From positions 1-64,000 of the forward strand of contig JAQUAF010000004.1 in NCBI GenBank assembly GCA_028687435.1: DNA of 64,000 bases, written 5' to 3'. The position numbers and the translations under genes are program-made. The notes beneath the pieces are model-generated. The model searched no databases. It was not told the DNA's origin and was given only the letters and a program-made list of their open reading frames with translations. The first letter of the stretch is position 1, and every line of letters starts with the position of its first letter. Below are positions 43,236 through 51,812 of this stretch, in pieces. This DNA is from Verrucomicrobiia bacterium (GTDB lineage Bacteria > Verrucomicrobiota > Verrucomicrobiia > JABWAM01).

Positions 43236-45365
43236 TTATCCTTTCGACTTTTGCGTCTTCTGGCTTCTGAAGTCTGAGTCTTGGTTTCCGGCAGCGCCAG
43301 ATTCGGTCTTTCCCCGTGTCCCTCGCTTCCCGGATTTCGTTTTCCGCGGCTTTGCCTCCGGATCTTGAATCCCGCATTTTGAATCCTGAACCTTCAGCGT
43401 CCCCTTGTCCCTTAATGATGCAATCTGGTCCCGCAACACCGCCGCCCGCTCAAACTCGAGGTTTTTCGACGCCTCCTCCATCTGATCCTCCAGTTCGTAG
43501 ATCAGCTCGCTCATCTCAAAATCGCCGCCCGCCTCGGCAATGACGCCGACCTCGACCTGTTGCGCCTCCTCATAAACCGCCAGGCTCTCCTCGATGGCCC
43601 GAAACACGCTCTTCGGCACAACGCCGTGCGCCTGGTTGTAAGCCTGCTGCTTGCCGCGCCGGTATTCCGTCACCGCTTGCAACGTCTTGATGGCATCCGT
43701 CATCACATCCGCATAGAGAATCACCCCGCCGTTCACATGCCGCGCGGCGCGTCCGGCGATCTGGATCAATGACCGGGTCGAACGCAAAAAACCCTGCTTG
43801 TCCGCGTCGAGAATCGCCACCATCGAAACCTCCGGCAAATCCAGCCCCTCGCGCAGCAGATTGATCCCCACCAGCACATCGAACTCCGCCTTGCGCAGGC
43901 TTCGCAAAATTTCCACCCGCTCGATCGTGTCCACCTCCGAATGCAAATAACGGACCCGGATATCCAGGTCCCTCAGATAATCCGTCAAATCCTCCGCCGT
44001 CCGCTTGGTCAGGGTCATCACCAGCGCCCGCTCTTGACGCGCCGTCCGCTCCCTGATCCGGGCGATCAAATCGTCAATCTGCCCCTTCAACGGCTTGACC
44101 GTCACCGGCGGGTCAAGCAACCCGGTGGGCCGGATGATCAACTCGATGACTTCGGGATTCTGTTTCACCTCCCAATCGCCCGGCGTGGCCGAGACACAGA
44201 TCAGTTGCTTCTGCTTTTTGCAAAACTCCTCAAAAGTCAGCGGCCGGTTGTCCAGCGCCGACGGCAGCCGGAACCCATGCTCGACCAGGGTCGTTTTCCG
44301 CGACCGGTCGCCCGCGTACATGCCGTTGAGCTGCGGCACCGTGGCGTGCGACTCGTCGATCACCGTGAGAAAATCCTCCGGAAAAAAATCCAGCAGCGTA
44401 TAGGGCGGCGTCCCCGCGGCCCGGCCGGTCAGGTGGCGCGAATAATTCTCGATCCCGCTGCAATACCCCATCTCCTGCATCATCTCGATGTCGTAGGTGG
44501 TCCGCATCTTGATCCGCTGCGCCTCGAGCAACTTGCCATCCTTCTCGAAAACCTGCAGCCGCTCCTCCAACTCGGCCTTGATCCCCGCAATGGCGCGCGC
44601 CAGCTTGTCGGGAGAGGTGACGAAATGCTTGGCCGGAAAAAGCGTAAACGTCTCAAGCGAATCCTCCTCGTCGCCCGTCAGCGGATCGAAAACCGTCAAC
44701 CGCTCCACCACGTCGCCGAACAATTCCACGCGAACCCCCTTCTCCGAATTCGAGGGACAAACCTCCACCACGTCCCCGCGCGCCCGGAAATGCCCCCGCG
44801 TCAACTCCATGTCGTTGCGGTTGTATTGCATGTCCACCATCTTGCGCAGCAGGCTCTGCCGGTCCATCTCCAACCCCTTGCGCAGGACCATCACCATGCT
44901 TTCGTAATCCTCCGGCGAACCGAGGCCGTAGAGACAGGACACACTGGCCACAATCACCACATCCCGCCGCGTCAGCAGCGAACTGGTGGCCGCCAGACGC
45001 AACCGCTCGATCTCGTCGTTGATCGAGGAATCCTTCTCGATGTAGGTGTCCGTCTGCGGCAGGTAGGCCTCCGGCTGGTAGTAATCGAAATAACTGACAA
45101 AATACTCCACCGCGTTGTCCGGGAAAAACCCCTTGAACTCCGCGTAAAGCTGCGCCGCCAGCGTCTTGTTGTGCGTCACCACCAGCGCCGGCCGCTGGAC
45201 CCTCTCGATCACATTGGCCACGGTGAAGGTTTTTCCCGATCCCGTCACCCCCAGCAAAGTGCGGCAAAAATCCCCCGCCCGCAACGACCGCTCCAGCCCC
45301 TCGATCGCCGCCGGCTGGTCCCCGCGCGGCTTGTACGGCGCCGACAGTTTGAAAGGCCGGCTCAA
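43236..45365 (-). CDS. uvrB: Excinuclease ABC subunit UvrB
   Basis: The helicase-like damage-recognition subunit of nucleotide excision repair has 709 residues. Motifs: [10 protein letters not shown], Walker [16 protein letters not shown], the beta-hairpin region [54 protein letters not shown], and the C-terminal UVR motif near [20 protein letters not shown]. The start is TTG at 45365, whose last two bases are part of the upstream gene's TGA (TTGA). The last 50 or so residues, after the UVR motif, are a lysine/glutamine-rich tail encoded by repeat-like DNA. Confidence 0.96.
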   Translation of the reverse strand: MSRPFKLSAPYKPRGDQPAAIEGLERSLRAGDFCRTLLGVTGSGKTFTVANVIERVQRPALVVTHNKTLAAQLYAEFKGFFPDNAVEYFVSYFDYYQPEAYLPQTDTYIEKDSSINDEIERLRLAATSSLLTRRDVVIVASVSCLYGLGSPEDYESMVMVLRKGLEMDRQSLLRKMVDMQYNRNDMELTRGHFRARGDVVEVCPSNSEKGVRVELFGDVVERLTVFDPLTGDEEDSLETFTLFPAKHFVTSPDKLARAIAGIKAELEERLQVFEKDGKLLEAQRIKMRTTYDIEMMQEMGYCSGIENYSRHLTGRAAGTPPYTLLDFFPEDFLTVIDESHATVPQLNGMYAGDRSRKTTLVEHGFRLPSALDNRPLTFEEFCKKQKQLICVSATPGDWEVKQNPEVIELIIRPTGLLDPPVTVKPLKGQIDDLIARIRERTARQERALVMTLTKRTAEDLTDYLRDLDIRVRYLHSEVDTIERVEILRSLRKAEFDVLVGINLLREGLDLPEVSMVAILDADKQGFLRSTRSLIQIAGRAARHVNGGVILYADVMTDAIKTLQAVTEYRRGKQQAYNQAHGVVPKSVFRAIEESLAVYEEAQQVEVGVIAEAGGDFEMSELIYELEDQMEEASKNLEFERAAVLRDQIASLRDKGTLKVQDSKCGIQDPEAKPRKTKSGKRGTRGKTESGAAGNQDSDFRSQKTQKSKG

Positions 45366-45805
45366 GGCTGCAACAGTTTGAAACCCAGCGAGGGCTCCAG
45401 CCGCCTCACCGCATTGCACCCCACCAGTTCCGTAATCACCGCCTCCAGGATCTGCCAGACCTTGACCCCGGCCCGGGAACAACCCGTGACGGTCTTGTCC
45501 TGCCGCCCGCACGCCATGTGCAAGTGCAGCATGGGATTCCCATCCTCATCCGGAAAAATCGTGCCGGTTCCGGCCGCCTCGCACACATCCTCCAGCGTAT
45601 GAGCCATCGGCTCGATCTTGGCCGCGCGCCCCTCCCTGGGTCCCACAACCAACCGGCTGCCCCGATCCACACCGCCCACCACCATCACATGCGCGGCGCG
45701 AATCCCCTCCTCCCTGGCAAACCGCTCCAGAACCTCGTGCACAATCTCGCCGTCCTCCAGACGGATCACAAAAACCCGCCCCGCTTTGGCTTGGGAAAAT
45801 TTCAT
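45362..45805 (-). CDS. PPC (DUF296) domain protein
   Basis: The 147-residue protein consists of a single PPC domain: [40 protein letters not shown] and [20 protein letters not shown] with the conserved metal-binding-type histidines. Bacterial members are small trimeric proteins of unknown role; plant members with AT-hooks bind DNA. AAGGAG is five bases upstream of the ATG at 45805. Its TGA overlaps the TTG start of uvrB, so uvrB translation is probably coupled to it. Confidence 0.9.
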   Translation of the reverse strand: MKFSQAKAGRVFVIRLEDGEIVHEVLERFAREEGIRAAHVMVVGGVDRGSRLVVGPREGRAAKIEPMAHTLEDVCEAAGTGTIFPDEDGNPMLHLHMACGRQDKTVTGCSRAGVKVWQILEAVITELVGCNAVRRLEPSLGFKLLQP

Positions 45806-46327
45806 GTCATCTCCTTCTTGCCCCATGAATGGGTCAAATCAAGCGGTGGCGCAAGAAATTTTTATCGCTTCCATTCCGTCCATCCCTCGTATTCCATGCC
45901 CGATGCTCGATACAGAAAGAGCGGAATACAACCGCCCGGAGCCGTTCCGCCTTCGTCTCGCATCAGAATACGGCGGACAGGTCGGGAGGGGGGCCGGCAG
46001 CCGGTAAATTCCAACAGCTTCCAAATTTGCAATGCAAAAGCAAATTTGGCTTCGACAATGATCGGGGAAGATTCCAAACCGCCCGTATTATAATTGTCGC
46101 GATAGAAACTTTTAATTGTCGTTGACCACCCGCCACCAGAATGGCGTGTCGCAGGTCGATACATATATATGTAAAACGGCCCCTGATAACCGGCGGCTGT
46201 CGAGTCAAACGAGTCTCCCGCAATGATTTTTGCGCATTTTCAATCCCTGCAATGTTGACACGGGGCGCTAATGGGTGACCCCTTCCACCGGGAGCGCCCC
46301 CCTTTCCAGCACAGTGAAATCCGCAGC
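45806..46327. other. 522-bp intergenic region with several hairpins
   Basis: No supported gene. Structures seen: CCAAATTTGC/GCAAATTTGG with a nine-base loop at 46021-46049; GGGGCGCT/AGCGCCCC at 46262-46300 just past the MFS stop; GTATTCC/GGAATAC around 45879-45924; and a degenerate heptad-like stretch near 45874-45915. Frames crossing the region have arginine/proline-rich composition. It may be an accumulation of degraded repeats. Confidence 0.5.
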
Positions 46328-47509
46328 TTACGGAGGAGGCATTGAACGGACACTTCTTGCCTCCTGTCGCGCCATGACGAGGCTCACGATGATCGTCAGC
46401 GGAATGAATCCCGCCCCGGCATTCAAAATCTGCGGCACGGTGGCGCCAAACTTGTTGGCGTATCCGGCAAAGATGGTCATGAGCGCACCAAATCCCCAAG
46501 CCCCTCCCACCACCAAACCCGCCCGCAGCCCGGGAGTCAACCCGCGGGACTGGCGGGCCGCGGTGGCCACCAGCGGAAAAACGGCGCTGCCAATGAACAC
46601 GCCCGTCGGAATGCTCCAGAAAATCGCCTGACGGGGGCTTGCCGAACGGATCAACAGCAGATAGAGCGGCAGGGCGGCGGCCTGGCCGGCGGCCAGCAAT
46701 CCAAAACGCGAAAAACGGCGGCTGAGCCAGCCCCAACCATAGGAACTCAGGGCTCCGGTCATCCCCATCAGGAACAAGGCCATCCCTCCCGCCTTGAAAC
46801 CCGCCACACCATAAAGCGCCTCCAGGTGCGCGTTGAGAAAAGTGAAAAGGATTGAAACGCTGCTTGTCAGCAGACAACTCATGACCAGCAGGGGGCCAAA
46901 GCCGAATCTGGAGGCGGAGTTTTCCTCCTCCGAATGAACCGATGGATGCAATGCCAGCCTGGGCAGCCCGCTCAAGTAAATGAACAGCGTGATGAGCAGC
47001 CCCGGAATGGCCAGCAACCAGATGCCTTCAAACCCAAAATGCGCCACCCACTGCGTGGCCGCCACTCCCGCCACCGAAAATCCAAAAAAACCGCCGGAAA
47101 GAAAAAACGGCACGCCGATATGCTCATGATCGCCGCTCACATCATGGGCCACCAGCAACGCCTCGGGATGATAAATGCCAATGCCGACGCAGGAAACAAA
47201 ACAAAGCGCGGCAAAAATCGCAAATGAGTGCGTCAACCCCATCAATGTGATGACGGTGGCCAGCAACGGTCCGCCGATGAGAAAAATGGGGAATTTCTGT
47301 CTGGCAATCAAATGACCCGCCAGAGGCTGGATGCCGTTGACCAAAAGCCCGACAAATCCGCTCAAAATGGCCAGCGTGGCAAGATCAACATTCAAATGCC
47401 GCGCCAGAGCCGGCAACAACGGCGCCAGAAATCCGCCATAGCAGTCCACAAACGCATGGCCTAGGGTCAACACACACAACCGAACTTTTCCTGATTGAAG
47501 CAGTGGCAT
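46328..47509 (-). CDS. MFS exporter, fosmidomycin-resistance (Fsr) type
   Basis: This 393-residue major facilitator protein has 12 hydrophobic segments. It starts LCVLTLGHAFVDCYGGFLAP and includes CFVSCVGIGIYHPEALLVAH, the pattern of the Fsr family in which the H-P pair in helix 4 is conserved. The natural substrate is unknown; some relatives export fosmidomycin. It starts 11 nt after the toxin gene stop on the same strand, so it may be read from the toxin-antitoxin promoter. Confidence 0.9.
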   Translation of the reverse strand: MPLLQSGKVRLCVLTLGHAFVDCYGGFLAPLLPALARHLNVDLATLAILSGFVGLLVNGIQPLAGHLIARQKFPIFLIGGPLLATVITLMGLTHSFAIFAALCFVSCVGIGIYHPEALLVAHDVSGDHEHIGVPFFLSGGFFGFSVAGVAATQWVAHFGFEGIWLLAIPGLLITLFIYLSGLPRLALHPSVHSEEENSASRFGFGPLLVMSCLLTSSVSILFTFLNAHLEALYGVAGFKAGGMALFLMGMTGALSSYGWGWLSRRFSRFGLLAAGQAAALPLYLLLIRSASPRQAIFWSIPTGVFIGSAVFPLVATAARQSRGLTPGLRAGLVVGGAWGFGALMTIFAGYANKFGATVPQILNAGAGFIPLTIIVSLVMARQEARSVRSMPPP

Positions 47510-47520
47510 ATGGAGTTACT

Positions 47521-47826
47521 CTATTTCCCCTCAACAATCCTGTTCTTTTGCAAAATCCTCTCTCCCCGCATGACATGCAGGATGAAAACTCGCGATCCAT
47601 CGCAACGGTAAAAAATGCGGCAAGGCGGTTCCACGATCTGGCGATAGTTCAATCCCTTCAATTCCGGCGGTTTGGAACCGCTTTCAGGATGGGTTGCAAG
47701 CTGCCCCACATGCGCAAAGACCCGTTGAACCAGCCGTCGCGCGGCATCAGGCTTGTCCAGCGCAATATAATCCGCAATGGCGTCAAGATCCTGCAGGGCG
47801 GGTTCGGTCCAGATTATTTCAACCAT
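47521..47826 (-). CDS. RelE/ParE-family toxin
   Basis: The toxin has 101 residues of ParE type: VEIIWTEPALQDLDAIADYI, DKPDAARRLVQRVFAHVGQL, and LKGLNYRQIVEPPCRIFYRC with the basic residues common to the family. ParE members poison gyrase, RelE members cut mRNA; the sequence favours the ParE side but does not settle it. The start overlaps the antitoxin gene by 13 nt, a typical coupled arrangement. Confidence 0.93.
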   Translation of the reverse strand: MVEIIWTEPALQDLDAIADYIALDKPDAARRLVQRVFAHVGQLATHPESGSKPPELKGLNYRQIVEPPCRIFYRCDGSRVFILHVMRGERILQKNRIVEGK

Positions 47827-48074
47827 CGGCTCATCCGTTTCCCGGCCTGTGCGTGGCTCAAAACCCGCCCTTGTTTGATGGATTGTTCGCCGCGGGCAAT
47901 CCCCTCCAGGATCGCCATGCGCCGGTTCATGGATTCAAACGCCGTCACATCCACCAAATAAGCCGCAGGCAGACCGTGCTGGGTAATCAGCACGGGATCA
48001 TGCTCCGCCTGAAGCGCCGCAATGATCTCCGTGGCATGCCTCTTGAGGGTGGTGACCAATTCGGTCTTAATCAT
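47814..48074 (-). CDS. Phd-type antitoxin of the ParE-like toxin
   Basis: The 86-residue protein begins with the Phd/YefM pattern TTLKRHATEIIAALQAEHDP and continues VLITQHGLPAAYLVDVTAFE. The C-terminal 35 residues (LSHAQAGKRMSRWLK at the end) would bind the toxin. The ATG at 48074 is immediately preceded by a perfect palindrome that looks like its operator. No Shine-Dalgarno sequence is present, so the mRNA may be nearly leaderless. Confidence 0.92.
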   Translation of the reverse strand: MIKTELVTTLKRHATEIIAALQAEHDPVLITQHGLPAAYLVDVTAFESMNRRMAILEGIARGEQSIKQGRVLSHAQAGKRMSRWLK

Positions 48075-48111
48075 AGTGATACAAAAGTATCACTCTTTCT
48101 CCTCCTGTCAA
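48075..48111 (-). promoter_or_regulatory. Toxin-antitoxin operator and probable promoter
   Basis: AGTGATAC and GTATCACT form a perfect 8-bp inverted repeat with a four-base spacer at 48075-48094, touching the antitoxin start codon. A TTGACA box sits upstream on the minus strand at 48106-48111. The -10 is less clear (TACTTT with a 16-bp spacer). This fits autorepression by the toxin-antitoxin complex. Confidence 0.6.
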
Positions 48112-48230
48112 ACGCTTTCCTCCCTGGCCCTCTTAATCGCTGGCCAGCTTCGTCAACCAGCTGAGAAAGCAATTTTGACTTCACAACCCGTTCTCTCCGA
48201 ATTTTTCTGGAAAAATTTGACTTTTTGATT

Positions 48231-48266
48231 ATGGCCCATTATATTGTTCAAAACATAATGGGCCAT
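48231..48266 (+). promoter_or_regulatory. Operator-like palindrome overlapping the GntR/LacI start codon
   Basis: ATGGCCCATTAT (48231-48242) and ATAATGGGCCAT (48255-48266) are perfect inverted repeats separated by 12 bases. The regulator's ATG (48265-48267) lies at the right-hand end. Each arm is itself nearly palindromic (ATGGCCCAT), so these could be two adjacent GntR-type sites. Autoregulation is inferred. Confidence 0.55.
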
Positions 48267-49356
48267 GATTGATCTCCAAATAGACATTCAAACTGCTGAT
48301 CCCGTTCATGTTCAAATCGAGCGGTTCTTTCGCCGCCGGATCCAAACCGGCCAAATCCCCCCATCCACACGGTTGCCTTCCACCGATGAAATGGTCCGGT
48401 TGTGGCGGGTCAAGCGCGCCTCCATCAGCCAGGCCATGTCCCAATTGGCATTGGAAGGGCTGATCGAACGCAAATCCAAGCGGGGAACCTTTGTCAAAGC
48501 CAGGGATGACCGGGCCGTCATCGGTGTCCTGATCGGTCCCAGCCTCAACGATGAATCCGAATACTTCAATCGCGCCCTGGTCAAAGCGCTCCACGCCCAA
48601 ATTCTGCAATTCAAAGAGGTGCGATGGACTTGCTTTGAATACGATGGCCTCAACGAATTGGAGGGAAAAACCAACAAACAGGATTTTCCCGTCTATCGCC
48701 GGCTTGTCCACGATCTCCAAAATTATTCGTTTAAAGGATTCATTGATATTGAGGTTGATTCCAAGGCACTGAGACACTGGGGCACTAAGGCACTGAGGGA
48801 ATTGAATGGAGAACCCAACCTCCCAACCGTTAAAATGTGGGACGATGTGAAGCTGGATTTTCACCGTTTCACATCCGAATCGGTCAAAACAGCCGTCCAA
48901 CAGGGGCTGAAAAAAATCGTTTATCTCAGGACCTTGAATATTTCCGAAAATGAGGCGCGTGATGTTGAGGGACTGATCGACACGGCAAAGGAACAAAATC
49001 TTCCGGCGCCGGAAATTCATCGCATTGGAAATTGGTGGCCCAACGGAACGCTGCTGGAACGGCTGACCTGTGAAAAAACCCTGTCCTTGATCGATCAATG
49101 GCAGCAGTCCGGGCAATATCCCGATCTCCTGCTGATCTCGGATGACATCGCCACCCGGGGCGCAACCCTGGCCCTCATTCAAAAAGCCGTTCACCCCCCC
49201 AAAATCATCACGCTGGCCAACGAAGGCATCGAGCATCACTACGGCCTCCCGGTCACCCGGCACGAACTATCTCCAAATGCCCTGGCCAGGGAATTACTCG
49301 AAATTCTTGGAAAACGCATGAACAGGCACATAGGCACTGGGGCACTAAGGCACTAA
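48265..49356 (+). CDS. GntR-type regulator with LacI-like sensor domain
   Basis: The protein has 363 residues. Residues 1-75 are a GntR winged helix (PVHVQIERFFRRRIQTGQIP, STRLPSTDEMVRLW, QLALEGLIERKSKRGTFVKA). The rest resembles a periplasmic-binding-protein fold (VIGVLIGPSLNDESEYFNRA, DLLLISDDIATRGATLALIQ), as in AraR-like chimeras, so a sugar effector is likely. Two peptides are repeat-encoded: KALRHWGTKALREL at about residues 167-180 and the C-terminal HIGTGALRH with the stop codon. Whether the inserted peptide is tolerated is unknown. Confidence 0.88.
   Translation: MIDLQIDIQTADPVHVQIERFFRRRIQTGQIPPSTRLPSTDEMVRLWRVKRASISQAMSQLALEGLIERKSKRGTFVKARDDRAVIGVLIGPSLNDESEYFNRALVKALHAQILQFKEVRWTCFEYDGLNELEGKTNKQDFPVYRRLVHDLQNYSFKGFIDIEVDSKALRHWGTKALRELNGEPNLPTVKMWDDVKLDFHRFTSESVKTAVQQGLKKIVYLRTLNISENEARDVEGLIDTAKEQNLPAPEIHRIGNWWPNGTLLERLTCEKTLSLIDQWQQSGQYPDLLLISDDIATRGATLALIQKAVHPPKIITLANEGIEHHYGLPVTRHELSPNALARELLEILGKRMNRHIGTGALRH
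48765..48796 (+). repeat. GGCACTGA octad array inside a coding region
   Basis: Four consecutive octads GGCACTGA, GACACTGG, GGCACTAA, GGCACTGA lie inside the GntR/LacI gene and are read as part of the protein. They share unit order with the intergenic arrays (second unit ending GG). The array is 32 bp; the frame stays open. Confidence 0.75.
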
Positions 49357-49482
49357 AGGGAGATATTGCAGAAAACAACAAATGCCAGAAACCAGGAAAA
49401 TCGGTCGAACACCTCCAATACCCATTTCTCTCCACCCCATCACCCCAACCTCAGCGCCCAAGAGCCCCAGTGCCTTGGCGCC
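49325..49482. repeat. Inverted pair of GGCACTGA octad arrays, pair 1
   Basis: The left array (49325-49356) is GGCACATA, GGCACTGG, GGCACTAA, GGCACTAA and contains the stop codon of the regulator. The right array (49451-49482), read on the other strand, is GGCGCCAA, GGCACTGG, GGCTCTTG, GGCGCTGA. The 94-bp spacer has no gene. The GNAT start follows 11 nt after the right array. Confidence 0.75.
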
Positions 49483-49493
49483 TCTCCAAAAAA

Positions 49494-49976
49494 ATGACCA
49501 CCCGAAAATTCAAAAAAAGCGATGCGCCGGAGGTTTCCCGGATCATGATCGCGGCATTCAAGACCTTCCTTGGCCGCAAATGGAATTGGATCGATGAAAA
49601 ACATTTTTCACCCAAAACCCTGGCCGCCGCCAGCAACACCCAATCGGAACTCGACGAAGCCGCATCCTTTGTCGCGGTCGAGGGAAAAACCGTTCTCGGA
49701 TATATCCGGGGCACGGCCAGCGCATGCGGACTGGGATCGCTGGAGGTGGTGGGAGTGGATCCAGCCACCCTTCACAAAGGCGTGGGCAAAGCCCTGATGA
49801 AAGCCCTGGAGGATTTCTGGCGCCAGAAAAAACAGCGCAAAGTCCACACCTGTGTTTGCGCCCATAACTCCCGCGCCCTCATTTATTACCTTTCCAACGG
49901 TTTCATCCCCGCCGGCTACCGCAAGGACCACTTCAAACCCGGCGTCGATGAAATCATTCTCGACCGATTTTTTTGA
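49494..49976 (+). CDS. GNAT family N-acetyltransferase
   Basis: This 160-residue acetyltransferase begins TTRKFKKSDAPEVSRIMIAA. The acetyl-CoA loop is VVGVDPATLHKGVGKALMKA, and the C-terminal NSRALIYYLSNGFIPAGYRK completes the fold. The substrate is unknown. It is flanked on both sides by inverted GGCACTGA octad pairs. The frame upstream of the ATG at 49494 is repeat-derived, so the longer version was not used. Confidence 0.9.
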   Translation: MTTRKFKKSDAPEVSRIMIAAFKTFLGRKWNWIDEKHFSPKTLAAASNTQSELDEAASFVAVEGKTVLGYIRGTASACGLGSLEVVGVDPATLHKGVGKALMKALEDFWRQKKQRKVHTCVCAHNSRALIYYLSNGFIPAGYRKDHFKPGVDEIILDRFF

Positions 49977-49980
49977 ATAG

Positions 49981-50003
49981 CGCCCAGTTTTGAGGACTGG
50001 GCG
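49981..50003 (+). other. Perfect hairpin after the GNAT gene
   Basis: CGCCCAGT and ACTGGGCG pair over eight bases with a seven-base loop (TTTGAGG), four bases after the stop codon. No T-run follows; an octad array begins at 50007. It may be a terminator-like structure or part of the repeat. Confidence 0.4.
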
Positions 50004-50006
50004 TGA

Positions 50007-50144
50007 GGCACTCAGGCATTGGGGCACTGAGGGGAAAAAACATTTCATTTGCATCCCTCAAAAATCTAAAATCATAAATCTCCCTTCCATCTTCAGCCTA
50101 TCAAACCAACCTCAGTGCCTGAGCGCCCCAGTGCCCAGAGTGCC
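50007..50144. repeat. Inverted pair of GGCACTGA octad arrays, pair 2
   Basis: The left array (50007-50030) is GGCACTCA, GGCATTGG, GGCACTGA. The right array (50112-50144), on the other strand, is GGCACTCTG, GGCACTGG, GGCGCTCA, GGCACTGA. As in pair 1, the second unit ends in GG in both arms. It occupies the gap between the GNAT gene and the NIF3-like gene. Confidence 0.75.
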
Positions 50145-50176
50145 TCTACTCCAACCCCTTAAACCTTTCCCCTCCC

Positions 50177-50986
50177 ATGATCAAACTCACCGATCTCGAA
50201 AACTTCATCCTTAAAGCCGCCGGCCGGAAAAAACTCAACCACGACGAAGGCCGCATCTTCGGACTGACCAACGAAACCATCAAGAAAGCCGTGGTCTGCT
50301 GGATGCCCAACGGCGACGCAATCGAATTCGCAGCCGAGATCGGCGCCGACGCCATCATCTGCCATGAAAGCCTGTTTTATCCCTACGACGCCCCCCAGGT
50401 TGTTTATGGCGAAGTGCCCAAGGATTACCTTTCATGGAGCGCCAACGCCAAGCGCCTCAACCTGCTGGTGAAGCACGACATCGGCGTTTACCGGATCCAT
50501 GTCAACATGGATCGCATCAGCAACTGCGACGCCCTGGTCAACCTGCTGAAACTGGGGAAACTGGTCCATCGCGATTTGGAAAAGCTCCATTACATTGTGG
50601 AATTTCCCCCCCAAACCCTCGATAAGCTGGCTTCACAGATCAAGGCCCGCCTGAACATGAAACAATTGTGGACCGTTGGCCCGCGGGACAAAAAAGTCCG
50701 CCGCGCCGGCATGATTTTCGGGGGTGGCGGCCTTTTCACCAACGTTTTCTGGGCCGAGGAATTCATCTCCATGGGCTGCGATGTCCTCGTCTGCGGCGAA
50801 TCCGACGAATACGCCATGGAATATTTCAAGGACGCCGGCGCCGGCGCCGGCGCCATCGTCACCTCCCACCGCCTCAGCGAAAATCCCGGGGTTGAACAAT
50901 TCGCCAACTCTCTCTCGAAACGCTTTAAAGGACACCTAAAACTGCAATACTTTGCAGGGGCACTGCCCAATCAAACACACGAATAA
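50177..50986 (+). CDS. NIF3-like (DUF34) dinuclear metal protein
   Basis: The 269-residue protein carries the NIF3 pattern: KKAVVCWMPNGDAIEFAAEI, ADAIICHESLFYPYD (metal-binding His), KRLNLLVKHDIGVYRIHVNM (second His region), and near the C-terminus DVLVCGESDEYAMEYF with the following VTSHRLSENPGVEQF. It probably folds into a toroidal hexamer with two metals. The biochemical role is unsettled. It opens just after octad pair 2. Confidence 0.88.
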   Translation: MIKLTDLENFILKAAGRKKLNHDEGRIFGLTNETIKKAVVCWMPNGDAIEFAAEIGADAIICHESLFYPYDAPQVVYGEVPKDYLSWSANAKRLNLLVKHDIGVYRIHVNMDRISNCDALVNLLKLGKLVHRDLEKLHYIVEFPPQTLDKLASQIKARLNMKQLWTVGPRDKKVRRAGMIFGGGGLFTNVFWAEEFISMGCDVLVCGESDEYAMEYFKDAGAGAGAIVTSHRLSENPGVEQFANSLSKRFKGHLKLQYFAGALPNQTHE

Positions 50987-51092
50987 CAATTGATTTTTTT
51001 CGCAAGCCGGATAAGACTGCAATCCTGGCTGCCTCCGCCGGAAGAATAAGCGTTGATGTTGAGCCCATAACACCCCCCAACCTATTCTTTTC

Positions 51093-51812
51093 ATGAATTC
51101 ACCAAGTCCATTGAGGCATTGTCAATCGCATCAGGGCTTCACGCTCATTGAGCTTTTGGTGGTCACAGCCATCATCGCCCTGTTATGCGCCATGCTTTCG
51201 CCCGCGCTGAAAAGCGCTCGAAATTCGGCCAGAAGCATCGCCTGCATCAATAATCTCAAACAAATAAGCCATGCGGTTCTCTTGTATGCCGGCGATCACA
51301 ACGACTGGCTGCCGCATGGCGGCGATGCCAACCTCCCCATGGCCTCGCCCAATCAAACTTGGAAGTATTTGATCGCCCCCTACCTGGGAACGCCCCAAAG
51401 CACGCACAGCTTGGAACATGGAATCTTTCAGTGCCCAAGCCAGAAAAACGCCAGTTGTGGAAATGCCGGATTGGGTTGCATCGGCTTCTATGGAGGTTAC
51501 GGTTGGAACGATTATTATCTTGGCTGGAGAGATGAATTTGATTCTGGCTGCGCGCCGTGGGTCAATCTCGCCCAAATTAACAGCCCCACTCATGTCATCA
51601 TGGTCGGCGACACCAGCGATTATTTTGTCAATAATGCCTCATGGAGCTGGCGGGTATTCTACCTTTTTAATTGGGCTGCCGCCGGCGAAGGCGCATTGAC
51701 CGAGGCGGGAAGACACAACGGCGGGGGCAATTATGCCTGGGTGGATGGCCATGTCAGCTGGCATGCGGCGGAGGAAGTCTGGGCACACCGAATCGAGTGG
51801 TTCAAACCCTAG
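51093..51812 (+). CDS. Prepilin-like protein with H-X9-DG type C-terminus
   Basis: The protein has 239 residues. A prepilin leader is cleaved at [19 protein letters not shown], followed by the hydrophobic stalk helix. The C-terminus has [17 protein letters not shown], the motif typical of the large pseudopilin-like families of PVC bacteria. It may be a surface or type II/IV secretion-associated pseudopilin. The stop TAG (51810-51812) lies in the CTAG end of repeat D copy 2, so the native C-terminus could have been altered. Confidence 0.92.
   Translation: MNSPSPLRHCQSHQGFTLIELLVVTAIIALLCAMLSPALKSARNSARSIACINNLKQISHAVLLYAGDHNDWLPHGGDANLPMASPNQTWKYLIAPYLGTPQSTHSLEHGIFQCPSQKNASCGNAGLGCIGFYGGYGWNDYYLGWRDEFDSGCAPWVNLAQINSPTHVIMVGDTSDYFVNNASWSWRVFYLFNWAAAGEGALTEAGRHNGGGNYAWVDGHVSWHAAEEVWAHRIEWFKP

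Noticed and set aside
43941-45602. 553-codon open frame antisense to uvrB
   Set aside because: Arg/Gln/His-rich translation without motifs; uvrB on the other strand is unambiguous.
45963-46877. 304-codon frame across the MFS gene end and gap
   Set aside because: Out of frame with the membrane protein and Arg/Gly-rich; the MFS frame is clearly the real one.
48765-50144. CRISPR array from the octad repeats
   Set aside because: Units are 8 bp and contiguous, without unique spacers, and there are no cas genes in the window.
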